Positions 1 through 4,585 of a DNA stretch of 5,925 nucleotides are shown piece after piece. The stretch covers positions 1-5,925 of the forward strand of contig DIUV01000060.1 in assembly GCA_002423155.1 (NCBI GenBank), in the 5' to 3' direction. The translations under genes and the position numbers were made by a program. The notes below the pieces were generated by a model that searched no databases, was not told the DNA's origin, and worked only from the letters and a program-made list of their open reading frames with translations. Origin of the DNA: Alphaproteobacteria bacterium UBA6149. Its GTDB lineage: Bacteria > Pseudomonadota > Alphaproteobacteria > Rickettsiales > UBA998. Each line of letters starts with the position of its first letter. Position 1 is the stretch's first letter.

Positions 1-28
1 TTAACAACGCACCAAGGAGCAAAACAGC

Positions 29-382
29 ATGAAACCGCAACAAATTGACGAGCAAACCACCAACACCAAGAAAATTGCTGAACTAAACGACCGCTTACGC
101 AACACTTATTGGGGCGGGCAGGTTATGACTACCAGCGGAGTCAACCAATTATCCGACGAAGCCCGCGAGAAACTGTTTATGGAAGTAATGAACTTTGACA
201 AATTCACCGAAGATAACGACCCACACGGCGAGCATGATTTTGGCAAAATAACCATAGATAATATCAACTTCTTTTGGAAAATTGATTACTACGACCTAAC
301 CATGACTTACGGCTCAGAAAACCCAGCCGACCCCAGCGTAACCTGCCGAGTTCTCACCATCATGCTGGCGAGTGAGTATTAA
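29..382 (+). CDS. DUF3768 domain protein
   Basis: A small, soluble, 117-residue protein that I recognise as a DUF3768 family member, a group common in alphaproteobacterial phage, plasmid and island regions and without a known function. The visible family hallmarks are an N-terminal helix ending in AELNDRLRNT (17-26), GGQVMTTSGV (29-38), the acidic/histidine signature DNDPHGEHDFG (62-72), the aromatic strand FFWKIDYYD (81-89), and the C-terminal block DPSVTCRVLTIML (101-113) ending at SEY. The length is full for the family. The ATG start is supported by AAGGAG at 14-19 with a 9-nt spacer. No signal peptide or membrane segment is visible. It converges on the methyltransferase group and shares its terminator. 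The family call rests on remembered motif patterns; a biochemical role cannot be assigned. Confidence 0.88.
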   Translation: MKPQQIDEQTTNTKKIAELNDRLRNTYWGGQVMTTSGVNQLSDEAREKLFMEVMNFDKFTEDNDPHGEHDFGKITIDNINFFWKIDYYDLTMTYGSENPADPSVTCRVLTIMLASEY

Positions 383-401
383 ACCATCAAAATACAACAA
401 C

Positions 402-436
402 AAAAGAGCCGCCCGATAAACTCAGGCGGCTCTTTT
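402..436. terminator. Bidirectional intrinsic terminator
   Basis: A perfect 12-bp inverted repeat, AAAAGAGCCGCC (402-413) and GGCGGCTCTTTT (425-436), encloses an 11-nt loop. The GC-rich core is flanked by A-runs and T-runs, so each strand ends its hairpin in at least four Ts. It sits 20 nt after the DUF3768 stop and 26 nt after the minus-strand stop at 463, so it can end both convergent transcripts. Confidence 0.92.
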
Positions 437-462
437 ATGCCAATAAATCCAACAATCAGTGA

Positions 463-915
463 TTATGCTTTAACTACCCACTTACCATTCATAACATCGC
501 AAACATCTTTGTTACTGGAAACAATACCATTGCGTTCAATATAGGATGCTAGGATAAGTTTCCTTGCTTCCTCCAGTGTTTTGGGGTTTTCCGCCCAGCC
601 ATTGCTGGCATAGCTGTCTTCATCTGCACTTTTCCCAACAACTCTTGGGCAAGCAAAGCAACATTCATCTTCTGCCATTTCTTCTTCGCCAAGGTCATCC
701 ATATCGCAATTTTGCTTGGCACACCACCAGTTAATGGAGCATTCATTCTCCATCCTATAAACGATGTAATTCAGATGCCATGATGTTTTATCATAACTCA
801 CCCGTACTTCAATGTTGCCAACACTAGCAACATACCATCCATTATCGAGAACAAACTGGATTTCCATAATATTTTCCGAAAGTTGTATAGTTGGCATTAA
901 CTTAACTATAGCCAC
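463..915 (-). CDS. Hypothetical cysteine-rich acidic protein
   Basis: I do not recognise this 150-residue protein. The N-terminal half looks like beta strands (FVLDNGWYVASVGNIEVRVS, 21-40). The middle is acidic and holds WWCAKQNC (63-70) and DECCFACP (83-90), giving Cys 65, 70, 85, 86 and 89, a possible metal-binding cluster. The C-terminal part has a helix with LEEARKLILASYIERNG (114-130). There is no signal peptide or membrane segment. The listed start is GTG (913-915), preceded by AAGG with only a 4-nt spacer. ATG at codon 7 (897) or codon 17 are alternatives with weaker or absent ribosome sites, so the start is uncertain. The gene begins 26 nt after the methyltransferase stop on the same strand, so the two are probably co-transcribed and end at the shared terminator. 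Confidence 0.6.
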   Translation of the reverse strand: MAIVKLMPTIQLSENIMEIQFVLDNGWYVASVGNIEVRVSYDKTSWHLNYIVYRMENECSINWWCAKQNCDMDDLGEEEMAEDECCFACPRVVGKSADEDSYASNGWAENPKTLEEARKLILASYIERNGIVSSNKDVCDVMNGKWVVKA

Positions 916-941
916 AACACCTTGTCTAGCTTTGATTGCAG

Positions 942-1823
942 TTACTCACTCACCGCTTTGATAAATTCCGCTGCGACTTGCGGTACGATTGCATTGCCAA
1001 ACGCATGGAGGATAGGTGTGCGGTGCTGTATCCCATGAGCCAGCAAGGAAATTCCACGCTTAATTGGGCGGGTTTTCCCGTCGGGGCAGATGAGCCACTC
1101 ATACTCCCCTGTGCAATCATAGACAGGTTGATTTGCTTGCCCATCTCCACACGGCGTTGAATACTGGGGTTTTCCCACCGCCCCCTGTCCCTGTTGTCCG
1201 AGGCATTCGGTGTCGGCCATAAACTCGGATGCAATTGGTCTTTTAGATTGCAACACCCGCCCTTGGTTTTTGCCCGTGCCAGTGCTTCCTTGCTGCGAGC
1301 TGCCATTGCATCCATGCAATTCGGCGTTGCCCACAAACCAGAGCCTGTCGCGTTTGTGCGGCTTGCCGACACTGCAAGCTGGCAAAACCGCCGCCCCGCA
1401 GGCGTAACCTTCGCTTTCCAAGTCATCTGCCACATCATCCCACCAGCCGTGGGCAATCGCCGCTGCAACCTGCTCTCCAAAGATAATTGCAGGCTGGCAC
1501 TCGGCGATGAGCCGAAACCACACTGGCCAGAGATGCCGTTCGTCGGCTTTGCCTTTTTGCTTGCCTGCCGAGCTGAAGGGTTGGCAAGGGCAACTTCCTG
1601 TCCAAACAGGTCTATCGTCTTCCCACATCGCAAGGAGGAGGGCGACCGACCACCCACCAATTCCCGCAAAGAAGTGGCATTGTGTATATACTTTGAGATC
1701 GTCGGCTCTAACATCAACAATACTCCTTTCATCCACATCTCCCGCCGCAATCAACCCATCCCTGATTAACTGCCGCAGCATGTGCGCCGCCTCAGGCTTA
1801 AATTCGTTGTAATATGCGGGCAT
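942..1823 (-). CDS. Phage-type DNA cytosine-5 methyltransferase
   Basis: Transfers a methyl group from S-adenosylmethionine to C5 of cytosine in DNA; in phages this protects against restriction. Numbered from the ATG at 1823 (293 aa), motif I is FAGIGG (52-57) and motif IV is TGSCPCQPFSSAG (75-87) with catalytic Cys80. Motif VI is FGEQVA, with Glu117 in the variant EQV form. Motif VIII is HKRDRLWFV (156-164), and motif X is FGNAIVPQVAAEFI (275-288). The N-terminus (PAYYNEFKPEAAHMLRQLI) is of the kind seen in short phage Dcm-like enzymes. The target-recognition region between motifs VIII and X is short, so the recognition site cannot be predicted. The ATG at 1823 is preferred over an in-frame TTG at 1859, because the family begins at this point and an AGAAAG lies 8 nt upstream, while the TTG has no ribosome site. 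All catalytic motifs are intact, so it is probably active. The gene contains a second ORF in the +1 frame with its own ribosome site. Confidence 0.93.
   Translation of the reverse strand: MPAYYNEFKPEAAHMLRQLIRDGLIAAGDVDERSIVDVRADDLKVYTQCHFFAGIGGWSVALLLAMWEDDRPVWTGSCPCQPFSSAGKQKGKADERHLWPVWFRLIAECQPAIIFGEQVAAAIAHGWWDDVADDLESEGYACGAAVLPACSVGKPHKRDRLWFVGNAELHGCNGSSQQGSTGTGKNQGRVLQSKRPIASEFMADTECLGQQGQGAVGKPQYSTPCGDGQANQPVYDCTGEYEWLICPDGKTRPIKRGISLLAHGIQHRTPILHAFGNAIVPQVAAEFIKAVSE
950..1714 (-). CDS. Overprinted +1-frame ORF in methyltransferase
   Basis: A 254-codon ORF lies wholly inside the methyltransferase gene, same strand, shifted +1. It ends with TGA 8 nt before the methyltransferase stop. 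Its ATG (1712-1714) has a strong ribosome site, AAAGGAG (1723-1729), at 8-nt spacing. The translation carries motifs I associate with phage proteins often filed as hypothetical or methyltransferase-like: DLFGQE (35-40), SLESRL (79-84), TWKAKVTPAGR (98-108), LWATPN (127-132), LWPTPN (165-170), GSSAPTGKPAQL (207-218), CWLMGY (224-229) and YRKSQ (244-248). The two frames are locked together: LWATPN shares bases with methyltransferase motif VIII (RLWFVGN), LWPTPN with EFMADTE, and YRKSQ with the NAIVPQV of motif X. The frame stays open further upstream, to at least a TTG at 1750. Function is unknown; the protein is basic and tryptophan/proline-dotted, with no membrane segment. The alternative is a shadow frame kept open by methyltransferase conservation. 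The dedicated ribosome site and family-like motifs favour real translation. Confidence 0.55.
   Translation of the reverse strand: MLEPTISKYIHNATSLRELVGGRSPSSLRCGKTIDLFGQEVALANPSARQASKKAKPTNGISGQCGFGSSPSASLQLSLESRLQRRLPTAGGMMWQMTWKAKVTPAGRRFCQLAVSASRTNATGSGLWATPNCMDAMAARSKEALARAKTKGGCCNLKDQLHPSLWPTPNASDNRDRGRWENPSIQRRVEMGKQINLSMIAQGSMSGSSAPTGKPAQLSVEFPCWLMGYSTAHLSSMRLAMQSYRKSQRNLSKR
1723..1729 (-). promoter_or_regulatory. Internal Shine-Dalgarno for overprinted ORF
   Basis: On the minus strand AAAGGAG stands 8 nt before the ATG at 1714. It lies inside methyltransferase codons for DERSI and is created by an AGG arginine codon followed by AGT. It is a much better ribosome site than the one seen before the methyltransferase itself. 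Confidence 0.6.
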
Positions 1824-1861
1824 TGGTGGGCTTTCTGTGTTTTTCGTAAATTTTGACAAAC

Positions 1862-1887
1862 AAAAAAGGGCTGTGAACCCACAGCCC
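1862..1887 (-). terminator. Minus-strand intrinsic terminator
   Basis: Read on the minus strand, GGGCTGTG (1887-1880), a 4-nt loop and CACAGCCC (1875-1868) form a perfect 8-bp stem. It is followed directly by six Ts (1867-1862). It lies 13 nt after the stop of the truncated minus-strand remnant and about 40 nt before the methyltransferase start, so it would end the transcript of the gene once present upstream. Confidence 0.82.
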
Positions 1888-1900
1888 CTTGCGTTATTCT

Positions 1901-2044
1901 TTATGCAACTTTTACCAGTGGCTGCTCCCTCTGGAATCTCTTACCATCCCATTTTGTATGTTCTTCAATGAGCTTACCTAACCCATACAGAGCATCTATA
2001 AACTCGTTTAAACGGTTTGAAGTTATTCCGCTGCCGACCACCAC
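1901..2044 (-). pseudogene. 3' remnant of a minus-strand gene
   Basis: The minus strand has a coding-like C-terminal segment that reads ITSNRLNEFIDALYGLGK, then a charged stretch with EEHTKWDGKRFQRE, and ends in VKVA at a TAA (1901-1903). Two helices are likely. An intrinsic terminator follows 13 nt after the stop, as expected for a genuine gene end. There is no convincing start: the frame continues to 2104, but that part (KPPEAAGRR and neighbours) is simply translation of the palindromic element, and the GTG codons at 2044 and 2041 have no spaced ribosome site. I read it as the tail of a gene whose 5' part was removed or displaced when the palindrome/GIY-YIG unit arrived. I do not recognise the family. 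A real 47-residue protein from GTG 2044 is possible but less likely. Confidence 0.5.
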
Positions 2045-2144
2045 CCTTCGCCCTGCGGCTTCGGGTGGCTTACGCCTCTTTGCGTAAGATACTCGAAGAC
2101 GTTCTTAGGCGTGGGAGTGTCGCCCGAAGCTCGTGAGCGAAGGG
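2044..2144. repeat. Imperfect GC-rich palindromic element
   Basis: Three left-arm blocks recur in order as complements in the right arm: CCCTTCGC (2044-2051) with GCGAAGGG (2137-2144), GCTTCGGG (2058-2065) with CCCGAAGC (2123-2130), and ACGCC (2072-2076) with GGCGT (2108-2112). A competing small hairpin, TTACGC (2070-2075) with GCGTAA (2082-2087), lies inside. It stands out as GC-rich between AT-rich flanks and ends 17 nt before the GIY-YIG start codon. It resembles dispersed palindromes of alphaproteobacterial genomes; whether it is repeated elsewhere cannot be seen here. Confidence 0.65.
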
Positions 2145-2161
2145 GGACTGGAGTTGAAAAA

Positions 2162-2404
2162 ATGTTCTATGTTTATCTAATTCAAAGCGAATCTGACTTA
2201 AGCCAACGATATATTGGTTATACTAAGGATTTGAAACAACGCCTTTTTGATCATAATTCAGGAAAATCCAAGCATACTTCTAAATATATGCCATGGAGCC
2301 TAATAAGCTATCATACTTTTGCAGACGAACAAAAAGCTCGTGAATTTGAGTATTATCTGAAAACTGGGTCTGGACAGGCTTTTGCGAAAAAGAGATTTTG
2401 GTAG
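2162..2404 (+). CDS. Orphan GIY-YIG nuclease (UvrC-type domain)
   Basis: An 80-residue single-domain protein of the GIY-YIG superfamily, whose members cut one DNA strand through a conserved tyrosine, arginine and glutamate with a metal ion. The first half-motif is seen as FYVYLIQ (2-8) and the second as RYIGYT (17-22). The conserved arginine lies in DLKQRLFDHN (24-33), and the glutamate in the helix around KAREFEYYLK (60-69). It ends in the typical tail SGQAFAKKRF. The length fits the small YhbQ-like members. The ATG at 2162 is chosen because GGAG (2150-2153) lies 8 nt upstream. An in-frame GTG at 2111 would add 17 residues that are just translated palindrome. The gene directly follows that palindrome, suggesting a selfish or mobile unit. 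Its actual substrate is unknown. Confidence 0.9.
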   Translation: MFYVYLIQSESDLSQRYIGYTKDLKQRLFDHNSGKSKHTSKYMPWSLISYHTFADEQKAREFEYYLKTGSGQAFAKKRFW

Positions 2405-2636
2405 TTTTTGTGGTAATTTATTGATAATAAATAAGTTGTAATAACGTCTGGAATCAAACTCCTTTTAGTAAAAATATCTATAAAAATTAGTTGGCTGTTC
2501 TTGTATTTTTATAAATAAATCCCACATATAATGTATCATAAGCAGCAGCTTGTGAATGGATGTTATTTACAAGGCAAATTTATGTTAACTATAAATCCCA
2601 CACCTTCAGCTCAAATATCGTCGTAATAATAATCTA
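2405..2636. other. AT-rich gap with inverted repeats
   Basis: No gene is supported here. The stretch is strongly AT-rich; for example 2461-2520 has only 11 G or C by hand count. A perfect 9-bp inverted repeat, TATAAAAAT (2479-2487) with ATTTTTATA (2505-2513), and a 7-bp one, ATTTATT (2416-2422) with AATAAAT (2426-2432), are present. Both are AT-only and could arise from composition. The short word AAATCCCACA occurs twice (from about 2517 and 2593). Confidence 0.5.
2527..2532 (+). promoter_or_regulatory. Candidate -10 box (TATAAT)
   Basis: A perfect TATAAT lies 105 nt before the nucleotidyltransferase fragment. The best -35 match, TTGTAT (2501-2506), is 20 nt away, which is too far for a standard sigma-70 promoter. 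In such AT-rich DNA it may be chance. Confidence 0.25.
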
Positions 2637-2930
2637 TTGTTATCAAAAAATCCATTTTTAGGAGATGTATTATCAACGAACATCCATAAATGGTATTACG
2701 TTAATAAACGCTTCGATCGACTGTTTAAGAATATGCTTTATACAAAAGCGCAGTTGGAAGATTATAAAAAAAAGATTGCTGGGTTAGAGCGTTGTTTAAA
2801 TCAAAAATATTGGCCTAAAAAAACATTGAATGATGTAACATTTATTATAATAGGTTCTTGGTTGAAAAATACTCAGGTAAGAACATGTAGTGATATTGAT
2901 ATTATATTCTCGATTTTTCACCAGCTGTGA
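2637..2930 (+). pseudogene. Truncated SMODS/CD-NTase nucleotidyltransferase
   Basis: Fragment of a SMODS-type (CD-NTase) nucleotidyltransferase, the enzyme class that makes cyclic oligonucleotide alarms in CBASS antiphage systems. The 97-residue translation has the usual N-terminal helices (KRFDRLFKNM, 24-33; TKAQLEDYKKKIAGLERCLN, 36-55). These lead into the catalytic signature IIGSWLKNTQ...SDIDIIF, with the GS pair (73-74) and Asp86 and Asp88 intact. Five residues later the frame reaches TGA (2928-2930). A complete enzyme has roughly 300 residues and a third catalytic Asp, both missing, so the product cannot be active. The start is uncertain: TTG at 2637 has no ribosome site, although the frame is open from 2595, so the 5' end may be damaged too. 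The next fragment begins at once in another frame and resembles a SLATT effector tail. This looks like an internal deletion across a two-gene operon. Confidence 0.75.
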
Positions 2931-3265
2931 CATCTTTCTTGGCTATATTCGCTGGTGTTTTGCCATCAATTTATGAAAAACTTGATCTACAGCAACATGT
3001 AGATGAAATTATTTCTCAATCTGGACAGTATAAAAATTTAGAAAATTCTTTTAAACAGGCTGCCAACATTACTGCGCTTGACTCTAATCCTGATGCTCTT
3101 AAGACAGAATTTTTTTCATTAATGCGAAGAATAGAAGAATTGCGTTCTCGTCCTCTTGTTATTCCAGAAAAACACTTTCAGAAAGGTCGCAGAGAAGTAA
3201 AAGATGGAAGATATGAACCAGATGTCATTTTTCATCCCAACACTACCCCCCAAACACAGGCATAA
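2927..3265 (+). pseudogene. C-terminal fragment of SLATT-like effector
   Basis: Its reading frame is open from 2900 and reads DFSPAVTSFLAIFAGVLP before a helical, charged tail. The hydrophobic part (about TSFLAIFAGVLPSIY) could be the second of two membrane helices. It is followed by an amphipathic region (SGQYKNLENSFKQAANITAL), FFSLMRRIEELRS, and a terminal PEKHFQKGRREVKDGRYEPDV. This pattern is how I recall SLATT-type membrane proteins that pair with SMODS nucleotidyltransferases and are thought to form pores or damage membranes when triggered. A full protein would have about 170-200 residues with two membrane helices; here the first is missing. The GTG at 2927 overlaps the previous stop (GTGA), so translational coupling is formally possible. 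The last residues after EPDV run 23 bp into the convergent ATPase gene and may be read-through sequence. The SLATT call is from pattern memory, not alignment. Confidence 0.55.
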
Positions 3266-4427
3266 TCCGCTTCATAAACCCATCAAATAACGGGACGGTG
3301 AATGCGGTATCTCCGTGATTAGGGCTGAAAATCATTCCTTTTCTAATTAGTGAGCTGCGAGTTGGGGCGGTGGTGGAGACGGCTTTGTTTAATATATTTG
3401 CTATGTCTCCCGAACGATGGGGACCGGCGCCAATTTCTGCCATGGCGCGAACATATTGTTTTTCGGTTGGGGTTAGGCGGTCAAATCTTACTCTGAAAAA
3501 ACTTGCGTCTAGTTCGGCTAGGGCGGTTTGGGTGGCTATAGTGGCATCTTTTTTGGTAATGGGGCTGTTGGTGGCTATGTTCCAGCAATGTTTGCCCCAT
3601 TCTTGTAAAAAATAAGGATAGGATTGCGTTTGGAGTAGAATTTCTTTTATTGCCGCGTCATCATAAAAAACATTTTCTTGCTGTGCAGGTTTGCATAGAG
3701 CGTTTTTAGCTGCGTCATTGTCCAATTTATCTACGGGGATGAATTCAAATAATCTTTCAGCATAAGATTTTGCGCTACCCATTTGCCCTAAAAGTTGCGG
3801 CAATCCTGCGGCAATCATTATAATGGGTAATTGTTTTTGGCTGGCGCGGTGCAGGGCGGTAATCAGGGCGGCTAATTGTTCTTCGGGAATATATTGCAGT
3901 TCATCAATATTTATAATGATTGCCGTATTGTTTTCTGCCGCTGCTTCACCTATTACGCAAAGTAAGTCAATTAGATCTAACTCCAAATCTCCGCTATCTG
4001 CCACACCAGATTCTTTATCAATATTCAGACCAATTTCAATATCATTATATTTTATTTTCAGAGAGTTAGCAAAGCCAGCTATGGCACGCATAGATTTAGC
4101 TAATTTATTTTTTAAAGCTTCTCCTTTGCTTATTTTTAGTAATGTAGAACGTAAGGTGGGAACTAAAATTGCTGGTAATGAACGGTCTTCTGGTGACTCA
4201 ATCCTAACAACATATAAATTTTTAGATTCGGCTTCTAAGGCTATTTTGTTTAAAAGTACGGTTTTACCTACTCCTCGTAATCCATAAAGTATAAAGCCTC
4301 GGGTAGGTCTGCCAGCTTTAATGCGGTCTAAAGCAATATCAGCTTGTTCTATGATTTTCTCACGACCAGAAAATTCGGGTGGAGGGTTACCAGCGCCGGG
4401 AGAATAGGGGTTTAATCTTGGATCCAT
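3243..4427 (-). CDS. AAA+ ATPase with C-terminal winged helix
   Basis: A 394-residue, cytoplasmic, Orc1/AAA_16-like ATP-binding protein. An N-terminal segment (NPYSPGAGNPPPEFSGREKI, 6-25) with the typical FxGRE box leads to Walker A GLRGVGKT (49-56) and Walker B IIINIDELQ (170-178, Asp175 and Glu176). A sensor-1 strand IIMIAAGLP (202-210) and the box SYAERLFEF (221-229) follow. The lid holds SYPYFLQEWGKHCWN (269-283). The C-terminal part from LTPTEKQYVRAMA (318-330) through SGDIANIL, SSLIRKGMI and FTVPLFDGFM looks like a winged helix, so DNA or partner binding is plausible. The family is common beside mobile elements; the precise role is unknown. The ATG at 4427 is preferred over a TTG at 4523, whose extra 32 residues translate AT-rich intergenic DNA; the only ribosome site is a weak TAAGA. 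Its 3' end overlaps the convergent SLATT fragment by 23 bp. Confidence 0.88.
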   Translation of the reverse strand: MDPRLNPYSPGAGNPPPEFSGREKIIEQADIALDRIKAGRPTRGFILYGLRGVGKTVLLNKIALEAESKNLYVVRIESPEDRSLPAILVPTLRSTLLKISKGEALKNKLAKSMRAIAGFANSLKIKYNDIEIGLNIDKESGVADSGDLELDLIDLLCVIGEAAAENNTAIIINIDELQYIPEEQLAALITALHRASQKQLPIIMIAAGLPQLLGQMGSAKSYAERLFEFIPVDKLDNDAAKNALCKPAQQENVFYDDAAIKEILLQTQSYPYFLQEWGKHCWNIATNSPITKKDATIATQTALAELDASFFRVRFDRLTPTEKQYVRAMAEIGAGPHRSGDIANILNKAVSTTAPTRSSLIRKGMIFSPNHGDTAFTVPLFDGFMKRIMPVFGG

Positions 4428-4485
4428 TATAGTAATCTTACTATGGTTTATCGTATTTTGATAATATATGCTAATATTACTATAA
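4427..4485. promoter_or_regulatory. Operator-like TTACTA repeats in divergent region
   Basis: Around the ATPase start, TAGTAA (4430-4435), a 2-nt gap and TTACTA (4438-4443) form a short palindrome. A further copy lies in ATTACTATAA (4476-4485), the exact inverse of TTATAGTAAT (4427-4436). Three half-sites within 59 bp, placed over the ATPase translation start, could be an operator, perhaps for autoregulation through the winged helix. No clean -35/-10 pair can be picked out in the AT-rich DNA. Confidence 0.4.
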
Positions 4486-4585
4486 TTACAAGCAATAAAC
4501 TTCTTATTGCAAATTTGTGGCAATATTTTGCGGCATGATTTATAAAGTTACGAACCAAAAAACATATCAATTATCATAACTTAAA

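Noticed and set aside
1194..1812. Plus-strand open frames opposite the methyltransferase (191 and 101 codons).
   Set aside because: They have no spaced ribosome site and no recognisable motifs. They are antisense to conserved methyltransferase motifs and simply reflect few stops in this GC-richer stretch.
1824..1859. TTG start extending the methyltransferase by 12 residues.
   Set aside because: No ribosome site precedes it and family members begin at the ...AYYNE segment, matching the ATG at 1823.
2111..2161. Upstream GTG start extending the GIY-YIG protein by 17 residues.
   Set aside because: The extra residues translate the palindrome's right arm, while the ATG at 2162 has GGAG at ideal spacing and gives the normal family N-terminus.
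2405..2636. Possible small RNA or tRNA in the AT-rich gap.
   Set aside because: No cloverleaf, no GC-rich stem and no terminator are visible, only AT-only inverted repeats expected at this composition.
3370..4287. Plus-strand open frames (81 and 154 codons) opposite the AAA+ ATPase.
   Set aside because: The opposite strand encodes intact Walker motifs and a winged-helix region. These frames show no motifs of their own.
4428..4523. TTG start extending the ATPase by 32 residues.
   Set aside because: The extension translates AT-rich DNA that includes the operator-like repeats, and it lacks a ribosome site.
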